Positions 1 through 9,137 of a stretch of DNA of 64,000 bases are shown one piece after another. Under the pieces are notes generated by a model. That model was not told the origin of the DNA, did no database searches, and worked only from the letters and a program-made list of their open reading frames with translations. How positions within the stretch are numbered: position 1 is the stretch's first letter; each line of letters starts with the position of its first letter. The stretch lies in NCBI GenBank assembly GCA_963777165.1, contig CAVZPO010000026.1, positions 124,001-188,000 of the forward strand, given 5' to 3'. The stretch is from DYJB01 sp963777165 (lineage in GTDB: Bacteria > Chloroflexota > Anaerolineae > Anaerolineales > E44-bin32). The position numbers and the translations under genes were made by a program.

Positions 1-12
1 TGGCAAGTCCGA

Positions 13-49
13 CCGACCTGACCCGCGGCACCGCCGCCGGTCAGGTCGG
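13..49. terminator. Long GC-rich hairpin, probable terminator of an upstream gene
   Basis: Arms CCGACCTGACC (13-23) and GGTCAGGTCGG (39-49) pair perfectly, and inner arms GCGGC/GCCGC extend the stem across one C-C mismatch, leaving an ACC loop. No T-run follows. It lies before the first gene of the window, so it most likely ends a transcript entering from the left. The 98 bases after it hold only a weak -10-like TAGAAT at 77-82. Confidence 0.5.
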
Positions 50-147
50 GCTGCATCTTCCCCGGCGATCGAGGGGTAGAATCGAAACTGGTGGGGGGAT
101 GAAGCGGCGGACCGCAGGCCGGGTGTCCGCAGAGACGCGAGGACACG

Positions 148-1227
148 ATGCGTGATATCTTGCCGGATGTGGAGCGATGGCTCGGGGAAGGCAAGTCCGT
201 GGCCGTGGCCACGATCACCCGGACATGGGGCTCTGCGCCGCGCGCAGCCGGATCGAAGATGGCGGTCAACAACGACGGGGCCATGGCCGGTTCGGTCAGC
301 GGTGGATGTGTGGAATCGGCCGTCGTGCAGGAGGCGCTTGGCGTCCTCAAGGCGGGCAAGCCGAAGCGGCTGCATTACGGCGTGACGGACGAAGCCGCCT
401 GGGACGTGGGCCTGGCGTGCGGCGGGCAGATTGACCTTTGGGTTGAACCGCTGGCCGCATGGAGGGTCAGCCAGCCGGGCACACCCAGTCCGTATGACGT
501 GATGGTAAAGGCGCTGCGCGACGAACGGCCGGTCGTGAGAGCGATCATGCTGCGTCGAGGCGAAGTGGCGGGCGGGCCGTCCGCGGTGTTCCCCTGGGAT
601 GCGGAGCCGGTGGGCTCGCTTCCACCCGGGCTGTGGGAGAAGGCGTCCGCCGATGCCGAGCGGCTGCTAAGCGGCGGCGCAGCGGGGACGCACTTGCACA
701 CGCTGCAAGGTGAAGAGGTCGAGATGTTCTACGACCTCGAGCTCCCGCCGCCCACGCTGGTGATCATCGGCGGCGTGCACATTGGAATCGAACTCGCCCG
801 ACAGGCCAAGCTCCTCGGATACCGGGTGATCGTCGTCGACCCTCGCCGCGCGTTCGGCACCGCCGACCGTTTCCCGATGGCCGACACGATTTCGCACGAA
901 TGGCCCGAGCAAGCGCTGGCATCGATCGGGCTGAGCCCTTCGACGGCGGTGGCGGCCGTATCGCACGATCCAAAGATCGACGACCCTGGCTTGATCGCCG
1001 CCCTGCGCAGCCCGGCTTTCTACGTCGGCGCGCTGGGCAGCGCAGAGACCAACCGGCAGCGCATGGGGCGGCTCAAGGAGGCCGGGCTCACGGAAAAGGA
1101 GCTGTCGCGCCTGCGGGCGCCCATCGGGCTCGACCTTGGAGGCCGGGGGCCGGAGGAAATCGCTCTGGCAGTGATGGCGGAAATCGTCGCCGTCAGATCC
1201 GCATCGCCGCTCGCCATCCGTCGCTAG
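148..1227 (+). CDS. XdhC/CoxI family molybdenum-hydroxylase maturation factor
   Basis: A 359-residue cytoplasmic protein with the two-part XdhC layout. The N-terminal XdhC_CoxI domain carries GSAPRAAGSKM near residues 28-38 and the hallmark SGGCVE at 51-56, whose Cys is associated in the family with sulfurated molybdenum-cofactor handling. A C-terminal Rossmann domain starts near residue 205 (VIIGGVHIGIELARQA) and ends with GLDLGGRGPEEIALAVMAE. Known members insert the sulfurated cofactor into xanthine dehydrogenase or CO-dehydrogenase-type enzymes. No such enzyme is encoded in this window, so its client must lie elsewhere. GAGG sits about 8 bases before the ATG. Family assignment is firm; the substrate enzyme is unknown. 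Confidence 0.93.
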   Translation: MRDILPDVERWLGEGKSVAVATITRTWGSAPRAAGSKMAVNNDGAMAGSVSGGCVESAVVQEALGVLKAGKPKRLHYGVTDEAAWDVGLACGGQIDLWVEPLAAWRVSQPGTPSPYDVMVKALRDERPVVRAIMLRRGEVAGGPSAVFPWDAEPVGSLPPGLWEKASADAERLLSGGAAGTHLHTLQGEEVEMFYDLELPPPTLVIIGGVHIGIELARQAKLLGYRVIVVDPRRAFGTADRFPMADTISHEWPEQALASIGLSPSTAVAAVSHDPKIDDPGLIAALRSPAFYVGALGSAETNRQRMGRLKEAGLTEKELSRLRAPIGLDLGGRGPEEIALAVMAEIVAVRSASPLAIRR

Positions 1228-1287
1228 TCAAGGTTGCGGCACGGCAGCAACTATCCGGGAGGTGCCATCGGGCACCCCCGGTATGAT

Positions 1288-1749
1288 TCAGCTCGAGGAA
1301 GCGGGGAGGTGCAATTCGAGGAGCAACGCATGATCCTCGAAACCATGCCTCAGGTAGAAGCGCAGTGCGGCCTGGCTCGACTTCATCACCCCCAGGGAGA
1401 CCTCGGCGCAGGCTCCTTCGCGGGCGAGACGGATGACTTCGTTCAGGAGCAGTGTGCCGACCCCGCGATTGCGTTCGGCTGGCTGCACGATCAACTCGTC
1501 CACCAGGCAGGAGTCGGCGGCGTGGTATAGGCCCGGGCGGAAGGAGTAGCTGAGCAGGCCGAGCACCTCCGCGGCGCTTACGGCCAGCAAGGCGTGGCAC
1601 CCGGGACGATGAAGGTAGTCGGCGACATAGGCGGGTGTGACCGGAGTCGGATCCCCAAGCTCCGCGGCGAGCATCGCCACGAGATTGGCGATCTCAACGG
1701 CGTCATCGTCCTCGGCTGGTCGCACGGAAACAGGCCTAGGGTCAGACAT
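1288..1749 (-). CDS. GNAT family N-acetyltransferase
   Basis: A 153-residue single-domain GNAT fold. The acetyl-CoA pyrophosphate loop is visible as ERNRGVGTLLLNEVIRLA in the middle of the protein, preceded by the beta-strand DELIVQP and followed by the typical C-terminal ALRFYLRHGFED, in which the Tyr is the usual general acid. The start is set at the ATG giving MSDPRPVSVRPAEDD. The frame stays open further upstream, but that part would overlap the preceding gene and has no domain content. It is convergent with xdhC and follows the metallopeptidase on the same strand by 95 bases. The acceptor substrate cannot be predicted. Confidence 0.88.
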   Translation of the reverse strand: MSDPRPVSVRPAEDDDAVEIANLVAMLAAELGDPTPVTPAYVADYLHRPGCHALLAVSAAEVLGLLSYSFRPGLYHAADSCLVDELIVQPAERNRGVGTLLLNEVIRLAREGACAEVSLGVMKSSQAALRFYLRHGFEDHALLLELHLPASSS

Positions 1750-1844
1750 TTCGCGCCCTCGCGAATCGAGCTCGCCCTGGGGATGAAGTGTGGGAAGCGG
1801 CGCGGGCGCCCCCTCCGGTCTTTCTGCCCCGGCGTTTGCCCGGC

Positions 1845-3425
1845 CTAAGAGACGGCGCGGACGAAGTACTTGGGGGTGAGCGCTTCGCCGGTGGCGGACC
1901 GGACGTGGCCGGCCCAATCCTCTTTCGCCCCGGGCTTGAAAACTCGTTCGAGCAGCCAGCGGCCGGCTTTCTTCTGGCCGACGATGCCTCCGGCCGTGCG
2001 CTTCAGCCGGTCTTCGAACTGATGCGCCACCAGAAACCCGAGTTCGTAGTTTTGATAGTACACGGGCGCCAGGGCGATGTGGATCTTGGCCGCCCAGTCG
2101 GGCTGCCGGCGGACTTCGGGGCGACGGACCATCTGATAGCGTTCAACCAGATCCCACCACAGCGTGTCCAGGTCGCGCTCCGGATCGGAATACATCGCCA
2201 GTTCGAAGTAGGTCATCACCAGGCACCAGCGGGTGAAGATCAGCCGGGCAGCGCGCTCGTGGTCGCGCGCCTGGGCAGACAGCCGATTGGCCTGCTGTTT
2301 GGACAGCCCGAGGATCCCGGAGAGCCACGCGGGTTCGGAGGTCAATCCACCCATCAACTGGGCGATGGCCTCGGTCGACAGCGTGTGCGCCGGCTGGCGC
2401 AGCATCCATGGCAGGTCACGGTCGATATACTTGTCATACACGCCGTGGCCGAGCTCGTGCAATATCGTGGAAGCCCAGCGCTTATTGGGCACCAGATTGT
2501 TCAGTGTGCGCACGTCGCCTTCGCGGTCGATGTGGATACAGAAGGCATGCTGGTTTTTTCCCGGCCTGGCATACAGGTCGGAGCGGGCGACGATGTCGCG
2601 TACCTCGAGGCCGAGGCCGTCGTAGGTGGCGGTCGCCAGGGCCACCAGGTCCTTGCCCTCGAACAATCCGTCCATGTCCACGTCACCGAGCTGCGGGACC
2701 TCCTGGAAGAACCGGTCGCCGTAGTGCCACGGGCGGAGGTCGGCGCGGGGGATGCCGAAGTGGGCCGCACGCAGTCCGTCGATGCGCTCCTTGAGCGCCT
2801 GGAACGGCTTGCGCGTGGCGTACTCGAGGTCGGCGAACAGGCTGAGCAGCTCGTTCTCGTCGATCTCGTCCAGGGTCAGGGAGCGCTGGAAGTGGTCGCG
2901 GAAGCCCTGGGCGCGAGCGGCGGCGTTGCGTACGCGCGCCAGCTGGCGGACCGACTCCGCCACCTGCCCGCCGACCTGCTTGCTGGCTTCCCAGGCCTCA
3001 CGCACCTCGACCGAGTCCTTGCTCTTGTGCAGGATCGCTTCAATCTCGTTGTCGTTCAGTTCCTTGCCGCCAACGCGGCCGCGGAAGTTGACGTACTTGG
3101 CGCGCACGTCGGCTTCCAGATGCGTCAATTCGTCGATCGTGGCGTCGTCCTGCTGGTTGCGCGCGGCGGTCAGGTAGACCAGCTTGAGCTGTCGCGCCAG
3201 CAGCGGGTCCTTGGCGGCCCGACTGTCGTGCAGCCGCCTGGCCTGGGCGTACAGGTTCTGGTCGGCCCAGAAGCGCATCCAGGCTGCCTGCGCCTCTTGA
3301 TTGCGCTGATTAGCTTCGGGTGTTCCGCTGACGGCCGAGTCCCACTCCGCCAGTTGGTAGGCCTTGTCGAGGGGACGGACGGCTTCAACGGTCTCACGCA
3401 CAAGGGCTTCCACAGACTGAGTCAC
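1845..3425 (-). CDS. M2/M3-like zinc metallopeptidase
   Basis: A 526-residue, mostly helical gluzincin peptidase without signal peptide. The zinc motif HELGH is at residues 323-327 and a probable third ligand Glu in LSTEAIAQ is at 352, as in the peptidyl-dipeptidase A (M2) and thimet/oligopeptidase (M3) families. The C-terminal YYQNYELGFLVAHQF matches the substrate-binding Tyr region of these families. The start is taken as the GTG at 3425 because GGAGG lies 5 bases upstream on the coding strand; the frame extends upstream to 3584 but has no ribosome site there and would overlap coaBC. A cytoplasmic oligopeptide-degrading role is inferred. A second, more typical PepF is at 23849. Confidence 0.85.
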   Translation of the reverse strand: MTQSVEALVRETVEAVRPLDKAYQLAEWDSAVSGTPEANQRNQEAQAAWMRFWADQNLYAQARRLHDSRAAKDPLLARQLKLVYLTAARNQQDDATIDELTHLEADVRAKYVNFRGRVGGKELNDNEIEAILHKSKDSVEVREAWEASKQVGGQVAESVRQLARVRNAAARAQGFRDHFQRSLTLDEIDENELLSLFADLEYATRKPFQALKERIDGLRAAHFGIPRADLRPWHYGDRFFQEVPQLGDVDMDGLFEGKDLVALATATYDGLGLEVRDIVARSDLYARPGKNQHAFCIHIDREGDVRTLNNLVPNKRWASTILHELGHGVYDKYIDRDLPWMLRQPAHTLSTEAIAQLMGGLTSEPAWLSGILGLSKQQANRLSAQARDHERAARLIFTRWCLVMTYFELAMYSDPERDLDTLWWDLVERYQMVRRPEVRRQPDWAAKIHIALAPVYYQNYELGFLVAHQFEDRLKRTAGGIVGQKKAGRWLLERVFKPGAKEDWAGHVRSATGEALTPKYFVRAVS

Positions 3426-3624
3426 CGGTCTTCCTCCTGCCACGAACAGTCTCCAAGGGGTCGGGGAACGAAAGTATAGCACCCGGTGCTGCCCGGCGGT
3501 CCTCCGGCTCACCTGTCCGGAGCATGCCAGGATCGGGACCGACTTGCCTGCCTGCGGCGTCTCCAGGCGTGCGATAATGTGCATGACCGGCCGCTCCTGT
3601 GGCCGGGAAAGGACGAACCTGGCG

Positions 3625-4866
3625 ATGACCTACGCCCTCGAGATCATCCCGATCCTCAAGGATCGTCGCTTGCTGCTCGGCGTATGCGGGTCGATCGCCG
3701 CCTACAAAGCCGCCGAGCTGGCCTCGAAGCTGACGCAGGCCGGCGCTCAGGTCGACGTTCTGTTGACCGAGGCGGCCACGCGTTTCGTCACGCCCCTGAC
3801 CTTCCAGTCGGTGACCGGCCGACGGGCGTGGACCGACGCCGACCTGTGGGGGCCAGAAGCCCACGTGCTGCACGTGGGGCTTGGGCAGGCGGCCGACCTG
3901 CTTGTGATCGCCCCGGCAACGGCGACGACGATGGCGCGCATGGCCCACGGCCTGGCCGACAACCTGCTGGCGCTCACGGCGCTGGCGGTCCGCTGCCCGG
4001 TACTGGTGGCGCCGGCGATGGACGCCGGCATGTTCGAGCACCCGACCACGCAGGCGAACCTGCAGACGTTGCTGCAACGGGGAGTACAAGTCGCCGGCCC
4101 CGGCGAGGGACGGATGGCGTCCGGCCTGGTGGGTCGCGGGCGGATGCTTGAGCCGGCCGAGCTGATGGGGCACATCCGGAAAGTGCTTGGCGCCGCGGGC
4201 TCACTCAGAGGGCGAACTATCCTGGTAACGGCCGGCGGCACCCAGGAACCTTTGGATCCCGTCCGAGTGCTCGCCAACCGGTCGTCCGGTAAGCAAGGCT
4301 ACGCCCTGGCTCAGGCGGCGATCGATCACGGCGCGGACGTCGTCCTGATCAGCGGACCGAGCGGACTGTCGACGCCTGTCGGCGCGCAGCGCATCGATGT
4401 GCAGACTGCGGCCGAGTTGCGCGCGGCCACGCTTGAGGTCGCCGGTCGGGCGGACGCGCTGGTGATGGCCGCCGCTGTGGCCGACTTCCGTCCCGCCTCG
4501 GCCTCGACCCACAAGATCAAGCGCGCCGGCAGCTCGCTGGCGCTGACGCTCGAGCCGACGGACGACATCCTGCGCGCCGTCGCCGAAGGCCGGTCGAAGG
4601 GCGGGCGCCCCTTCGTGGTGGTGGGCTTCGCTGCGGAGAGTCAGGACCTGGTGGCCAACGCTTCGGCTAAGAGGAAGGCCAAGGACCTGTCGCTGATCGT
4701 CGCCAACGATATCACCGCACCCGGCGCCGGTTTCAGTGTGGACACCAATCGGGTGACGCTCATCGGGTCGGACGGGTCCGTTCAGGCGCTGCCGATGATG
4801 AGCAAGGCTGAGGTGGCCGAGGTGGTGATGGATAGGGTGGTGCAGCTGCTCTCCAGCGGGGCATAA
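3625..4866 (+). CDS. coaBC: Bifunctional CoaBC (phosphopantothenoylcysteine decarboxylase/synthetase)
   Basis: A 413-residue protein carrying two consecutive steps of coenzyme A synthesis. The N-terminal flavoprotein CoaC half shows LLGVCGSIAAYKAAELAS, the active-site-type His in AHVLHVGLGQAADLLVIAP, and the PAM(N/D)xxM clamp (APAMDAGMFEHP). The CoaB half shows ILVTAGGTQEPLDPVRVLAN and SSGKQGYALA, then AAAVADFRPA and HKIKR, where the Lys is expected to bind the carboxylate. The start was chosen at the ATG preceding TYALEIIP because alignment with the family begins shortly after it; an in-frame ATG lies further upstream. It is followed after 2 bases by the DUF72 gene, so the two are probably cotranscribed. 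Confidence 0.95.
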   Translation: MTYALEIIPILKDRRLLLGVCGSIAAYKAAELASKLTQAGAQVDVLLTEAATRFVTPLTFQSVTGRRAWTDADLWGPEAHVLHVGLGQAADLLVIAPATATTMARMAHGLADNLLALTALAVRCPVLVAPAMDAGMFEHPTTQANLQTLLQRGVQVAGPGEGRMASGLVGRGRMLEPAELMGHIRKVLGAAGSLRGRTILVTAGGTQEPLDPVRVLANRSSGKQGYALAQAAIDHGADVVLISGPSGLSTPVGAQRIDVQTAAELRAATLEVAGRADALVMAAAVADFRPASASTHKIKRAGSSLALTLEPTDDILRAVAEGRSKGGRPFVVVGFAAESQDLVANASAKRKAKDLSLIVANDITAPGAGFSVDTNRVTLIGSDGSVQALPMMSKAEVAEVVMDRVVQLLSSGA

Positions 4867-4868
4867 CG

Positions 4869-5657
4869 GTGCCCGGCATGGCCCCGCAGACTGGAACGCT
4901 GCATCTCGGCACGCAAGGCTTCGCTTTCGACGACTGGGTCGGCCCGTTCTACCCGCCGGGGACGGCGAAGTCCGCCTACCTGGAGGCGTATGCCCGGGCG
5001 TTCTCGACGGTCGAGATCAACTCGACCTTCTACGCCGCCCCGCGGGCCTCGGTGGTCGAAGGCTGGGTCCGCCGGACCCCGGATGGCTTCCGGTTCGCGG
5101 CCAAGTTCCCGAAGCTGATCACACACGATAAGAAGCTCGACGGAGCGCGCGGCGATGCCGAGGCCTTCGTCGGCACGATGCAGGCGCTGGGCGAGAAGCT
5201 CGGCGTGCTGACGCTGCAGTTCGCTTACGACTTCACCCCCGATCTGTTCGGCCGTTTGGAAGCCTTCTTGGGCGCCCTCCCGAAGGGGCCGCGCTACGCG
5301 GTGGAGATCCGCAATCGTCAGTGGCTGACGGCCGATCTGGGGGAGATGCTCTCCGGCCTGGGCGTGGCGCTCGTGCTGCAGGACCTGTACTACATGCCGA
5401 AGATGACGTGGATCACGAGCGATTTCACCGTCATCCGCTGGCTGGGGCGCCGCAGCGACATCGAGCGCTTCGATCGCATCCAGATCGACCGAACGAAGGA
5501 GCTCACCGCCTGGGCAGAGCGCGTGCGCCGGTTCCTGGATGACGGGATCGAGGTCTACGGCTACTTCAACAACCACTTCGCCGGCCACAGCCCGGCTTCC
5601 CTGCGACAGTTCGTGGAGATCTTGAGTCAGGTCACTGCCCAGCCCGGCGAGGGGTGA
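4869..5657 (+). CDS. DUF72 family protein (YecE-like TIM barrel)
   Basis: A 262-residue protein of the DUF72/YecE family. The N-terminal strand LHLGTQGFAFDDWVGPFYP is the family signature, followed by FSTVEINSTFYAAP, FRFAAKFPKLITHDKKL and, near the end, VYGYFNNHFAGHSPAS, all conserved TIM-barrel strands. The biochemical function of the family is not established. It starts with GTG two bases after the coaBC stop, or at an ATG three codons later. The coupling with coaBC looks like simple operon packing and gives no clear functional hint. Confidence 0.9.
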   Translation: MPGMAPQTGTLHLGTQGFAFDDWVGPFYPPGTAKSAYLEAYARAFSTVEINSTFYAAPRASVVEGWVRRTPDGFRFAAKFPKLITHDKKLDGARGDAEAFVGTMQALGEKLGVLTLQFAYDFTPDLFGRLEAFLGALPKGPRYAVEIRNRQWLTADLGEMLSGLGVALVLQDLYYMPKMTWITSDFTVIRWLGRRSDIERFDRIQIDRTKELTAWAERVRRFLDDGIEVYGYFNNHFAGHSPASLRQFVEILSQVTAQPGEG

Positions 5658-5671
5658 GCCGAAAGTACGGA

Positions 5672-5700
5672 TTGGCCCGGACGCGCCTGCCGCCTACACT
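5672..5700 (+). promoter_or_regulatory. Candidate sigma-70-type promoter for the DUF3048 lipoprotein
   Basis: TTGGCC (5672-5677) and TACACT (5695-5700) are separated by 17 bases. The expected start point near 5707 is about 27 bases before the chosen ATG at 5734. Supported only by sequence resemblance. Confidence 0.4.
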
Positions 5701-5733
5701 GGGACGAGATTGAAGCTGAGCCGGAGGTGGCGC

Positions 5734-6958
5734 ATGGGGCGGAGTGGACTGGGGCGGGGATGGAGCATGGCGGCGTGGTTGCTGGCCGCCGGGGGGATGC
5801 TGGCGGGCTGCATCCGGCCCGTGCAGGTGGCGGCCCTCCCGCAGGTCGCGGTCACCAACACTCCGCCTGTGGTGGTGGAGCTGGCGCTGGAACCGGTCCT
5901 CCCGTCCGGGCCCGAGGCCTCGGCAAGTGACCCGGCTGCGACGGAGGTCGCTGCCACACCTACGCCATCCGTCATCGGACCGGAGTATGCCCCCGGGATC
6001 AACCCGCTGACCGGCCAGCCCGTCGGTGACCCGGCCGTCCTCAACTGCAAGCCGTTGATGGTTGCCATCTCGCTCTTTCCGGTCAGCGCCCGCGCCCATC
6101 AGGCCGGGCTGCCGCTGGCGGCATTTGTGTTCGAGATCTATGACCACGCCGGGATGACGCGCAATCTGGTCGGCTTCTATGGGGACTACGTCCACGAGCT
6201 GGCCGAGATCCTGGACAATCAGCTGGCGGAGGCGCAGCCCGGGTTCTCGATCGGGCCCATCCGTTCCGGCCGGCTTGCGTTCGAAGACATCAAGACGCTC
6301 TTTCCCGGCGCGGTGCTGATCACCGCCGGGGCGTCGGCCGAGGTGGCGGCGCAGCTGACCAATCGGCAGAACGTCTACGGTTCCGACGCCGGCGACATCA
6401 ACAGCGCCGGTCTGGATCTGTCCGGCCTGCAGGGCCTGGTCCCGTGCAACGCCGACCCGGCCGAGTATGCCGGGCTGACGTTCGAACTCAGCGCCGCCGG
6501 CTGGCGGGCGGGAGGCGCCTTCGTTCCAGGTCATCTTCAACAACCTGAACCGAGTGCGGTGGGAGTACGGCCCCGAAGGCGGGGCCTACCTGCAATCACG
6601 CGACAAGGCCGACGCCAGCGGGGAATACTACCCATCGATCGACCAGCTGACGGGCGAGCAGCTCGCTTTCCCGAATGTGCTCGTGCTGTTTGCCCAGCAT
6701 CGGTTCGTCAACAGCACGGCGACGATCGTCGAGGTCGAAACGCTGTTCGTCGAAGGCCGCAAGGGTCTGCTGTTCCGCGACGGACGTCAGTACGACATCA
6801 CCTGGTCGACGCGCAAAGGTGAGCTGCAGCTGTACGGGCCGGACGGCGACCCGATCGCCCTCAAGCCCGGGCCGACCTACTTCGAGGTGGTGAGCTACCA
6901 GTCGAGCTGGAATCCCGAGACGATGATCGTTCGCTTCCACACGCCGCCGATGCCCTAG
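5734..6958 (+). CDS. DUF3048 domain lipoprotein, interrupted by an apparent frameshift
   Basis: A secreted lipoprotein of about 408 residues if the reading frame is repaired. The start at 5734 has GGAGG 7 bases upstream; the signal peptide ends in the lipobox LAGC. A low-complexity linker is followed by the DUF3048 (YerB-like) domain beginning INPLTGQPVGDP, with GPIRSGRLAFEDI in the middle. At about 6505-6515 the frame shifts by +1: up to GWRA the first frame is conserved, after which APSFQVIFNNLNRVRWEYG and the rest (ending FHTPPMP) continue in the next frame. Dropping one G of GGG at 6510-6512 restores one protein. The function of DUF3048 is not well defined. Whether the break is real or a sequence error is open. 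Confidence 0.82.
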
Positions 6959-7007
6959 GGGAGGCCAGCGTACACCGAAGGACCGCACGTCCATCTTCTA
7001 ATCAATT

Positions 7008-7037
7008 CTCGGCCCCCGTCGATCTGCGGGGGCCGAG
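7008..7037. terminator. Bidirectional terminator between convergent genes
   Basis: Perfect 11-bp arms CTCGGCCCCCG (7008-7018) and CGGGGGCCGAG (7027-7037) with an 8-base loop. It lies between the ends of the plus-strand DUF3048 gene and the minus-strand ferric-reductase-like gene; on the minus strand the hairpin is followed by AATTGATT. Confidence 0.75.
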
Positions 7038-7078
7038 CTGAGTCTGACTCCGTCTGGGTGTGCCAGTCTCGGGCATCC

Positions 7079-7807
7079 TCAAGTGACTGCGGGCCGCACT
7101 GGGGCTCGGGCCGGGGAGAATCGCGAGACGAGAATGCGGTAGATCGTCAGGAAGAGAAGCAGGCCGGCGGTTGCCCAGTAGAAGGCTCGGACCCATGGAC
7201 TCCCGCTGTCCGTCCCGCTCAACACCCCGTGAGCCAGCGCCGACAGGTACACGCCGAAACTCAGGAGGTGGATGGTCCTCCATGCCCGATTGGAGAGCCA
7301 CGGGCGAAGGTAGAAGCTCAAGGCGACGATCGCAAGGGCGTAGAAAGCGAGTTGGCCGATGCCGACCCACAGAGGCCGGTAGGCCGACGTGGTGAAGGGA
7401 ATCAGGATCTGGGTCAGCCGGTAGTTCGCGTACCGGTCGCCGAGCAAGATCAGGCCGTGAAACATCCCGAACGCCAGCCCAAGCAGGCTGACGTGTTGGT
7501 GGACGTCACTGGCCGACACCACGCCAGGCCACCGGCGAGCGGCGCGGCTGGTGAGCGAGACGCCCCAGACCATCGACAACCAGACCAATCCGAAGGCTAC
7601 CAGGCCAGACGCCCTGGAGAGGTACCAGTAAGCCTTCGGTTCCGGGCCAAGCAGGGATTCGCTCAATCCGGGAAGCCACGCCGGCAGCACGAAGGCGGCC
7701 GCCAGGACGCCCGCCGCGATCGCCAGTCCGGTGATCAGGATAATGCGCGGCGCTGGCGGCGGGGGGATCAGTTCCTCGTCGGACGGGCGAGTCGTTTGTC
7801 CAGACAT
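7079..7807 (-). CDS. Ferric-reductase-like transmembrane (MsrQ-like) heme protein
   Basis: A 242-residue integral membrane protein with about six TM segments. It resembles the ferric reductase-like transmembrane domain: a core helix with HQHVSLLGLAFGMFHGLILLG, then WRTIHLLSFGVYLSALAHG, supplying paired His residues expected to bind b-type heme. Family members such as MsrQ move electrons from quinone or flavin across the membrane. It is the last gene of a four-gene minus-strand operon, 6 bases after apbE. The pairing with a flavin transferase suggests extracytosolic flavin-based electron transfer, but the electron acceptor is not identified. N-terminal residues are Pro-rich and probably cytoplasmic. 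Confidence 0.8.
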   Translation of the reverse strand: MSGQTTRPSDEELIPPPPAPRIILITGLAIAAGVLAAAFVLPAWLPGLSESLLGPEPKAYWYLSRASGLVAFGLVWLSMVWGVSLTSRAARRWPGVVSASDVHQHVSLLGLAFGMFHGLILLGDRYANYRLTQILIPFTTSAYRPLWVGIGQLAFYALAIVALSFYLRPWLSNRAWRTIHLLSFGVYLSALAHGVLSGTDSGSPWVRAFYWATAGLLLFLTIYRILVSRFSPARAPVRPAVT

Positions 7808-7813
7808 GACGGT

Positions 7814-8734
7814 CTACCTCCAGATGAATCGGGACAGCCGCCGGCTGCGCCGGACGGAGCCGTCCTCGAGAACCAGCAGCCCGGCGAGGGGCGGGTGGGC
7901 TTCCAGCCATGCCAGGGCGGCATCGCTGCCCAGGATCAGGGCCACCTTCGCCGCAGCCTCAGCCTCCACCGTGCTCGGCGCAATGACCGTGGCCGTCAGG
8001 ATGTCGGTGGCGGCCGGCAAGCCGGTGCGCGGGTCGATGATATGGTGCTGCGATGCGCCCTGCCGAATCCAGCGGTGGTAGTCGCGGCCGGAGGTCGCCA
8101 CGCCTCCGCGGGTGAGGCTGAGAAGTTCGATCGACGTCTCCGGCCGGTTGGGATCGGAGATCCCGACCGGCCAACCGCTCCCGTCGAGACGCGGACCTTG
8201 AACGGCGATATCGCCGCCGGCGTCCACCAGGCACGGCCCGAGAGAACGCAGGCGGTGGGCGGCGCGGTCGGCTGCCCATCCCTTAGCGGTGCCACCTAGA
8301 TCGAGCCGGCAGCCCTCCGGCAGCGTCACGCTGCGGGTACGCGCTTCAAGCACGAGCTCGGCACCCGCGCGGGCAGGGGGTGCAAGCACGATCGCAGGTG
8401 ATCCACCGAGATCGGCAACGGCCTCGAAGCTTCGATCGTACCCCGCGGCTTCCAGCCAGGGCGTCAGCGCAGGTGTCACCAGTCCATCTGAGAACCTCGA
8501 GGCCCGGAGTGAGGCCTGCAATGCATCCCACAGGACATCGCTCACCGGGTACGGCACTCCGGACGCCTGATTCAAAGCCGAAAGCTCGCTGTCGGACTGA
8601 AACCGGCTGAGGCGCGATTCCCAGACCTTGAACCATCGCGGGACGCTGTCCAGGCGCTCCGCCGCAGCGGCCGTGTCGCTATCCGTTGCCGCCAGCATGC
8701 GGGAGCCCATGGCGTGGAACTCGAGGCTGCGCAT
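7814..8734 (-). CDS. apbE: FAD:protein FMN transferase (ApbE family)
   Basis: A 306-residue ApbE-family enzyme, which in characterised members transfers FMN from FAD to a Thr or Ser of partner proteins. Visible signatures in order: RLDLGGTAKGWAADRAA, VDAGGDIAVQG, GGVATSGRDYHRW, HHIIDPRTGLPA and the Mg-site region ILTATVIAPSTVEAEAAAK. There is no obvious signal peptide or lipobox, unlike many ApbE proteins, so cytoplasmic action or an upstream start cannot be excluded. It lies between a ferric-reductase-like membrane protein and two small secreted/anchored proteins. No protein in the operon shows a classic FMN-bind flavinylation motif, so its target is unknown. Confidence 0.92.
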   Translation of the reverse strand: MRSLEFHAMGSRMLAATDSDTAAAAERLDSVPRWFKVWESRLSRFQSDSELSALNQASGVPYPVSDVLWDALQASLRASRFSDGLVTPALTPWLEAAGYDRSFEAVADLGGSPAIVLAPPARAGAELVLEARTRSVTLPEGCRLDLGGTAKGWAADRAAHRLRSLGPCLVDAGGDIAVQGPRLDGSGWPVGISDPNRPETSIELLSLTRGGVATSGRDYHRWIRQGASQHHIIDPRTGLPAATDILTATVIAPSTVEAEAAAKVALILGSDAALAWLEAHPPLAGLLVLEDGSVRRSRRLSRFIWR

Positions 8735-8737
8735 ACG

Positions 8738-9082
8738 TCACGGCCTCGAAGACCGCGTCACCGTCACCGGCGCGGGAGCGGGCGGCCGACTGACGCTGCG
8801 AAGCACCGGCTGTTGGACGCTGGGTAGCGGCAAGGGGCCGTTCCCCACAGGCAGGTTTGTTGGCACCGCCATCAGCGTGGGCAGGGGCTCAAGGGCAATC
8901 CCGGCGGCAGCCATCTGAGCCTCCGCCGATTGAAGGCCGGGCACCGCAGCGGCCGCCTGCGCCGCCTCCTTCCAGGTGAGAGCCGCCCAGCCGCCAAACG
9001 TGGCGGCCAGCGCGCTGGCGGTGAGTAGGATCTTGGCCCCGGGGATGCGGGAGGGCCGCCTATTCGCTGTGCTGGTTGGCAT
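8738..9082 (-). CDS. Small membrane-anchored hypothetical protein
   Basis: A 114-residue protein, not recognised. One hydrophobic segment near residues 16-35 (ILLTASALAATFGGWAALTW) follows a basic N-terminus, which suggests an N-in membrane anchor with a Pro/Val-rich tail outside (VSRPPAPAPVTVTR). It sits 3 bases upstream of apbE and 55 bases after the PepSY-like protein, so it belongs to the same transcript. A structural or scaffolding role in the flavin/heme electron-transfer operon is conceivable, but no domain supports it. Confidence 0.65.
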   Translation of the reverse strand: MPTSTANRRPSRIPGAKILLTASALAATFGGWAALTWKEAAQAAAAVPGLQSAEAQMAAAGIALEPLPTLMAVPTNLPVGNGPLPLPSVQQPVLRSVSRPPAPAPVTVTRSSRP

Positions 9083-9137
9083 CAGATACCCTCTCTTGTA
9101 GAACCGGACCTGCTTGCTGGGAAGCCCCGGCTAGTCA

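Noticed and set aside
1788..3479. A 563-codon plus-strand frame opposite the metallopeptidase gene
   Set aside because: Mirror of the HELGH-containing gene; no recognisable domain.
7058..8299. A 413-codon plus-strand frame opposite apbE and the ferric-reductase-like gene
   Set aside because: Low-complexity Arg/Gln/Gly translation, overlapping two supported genes on the other strand.
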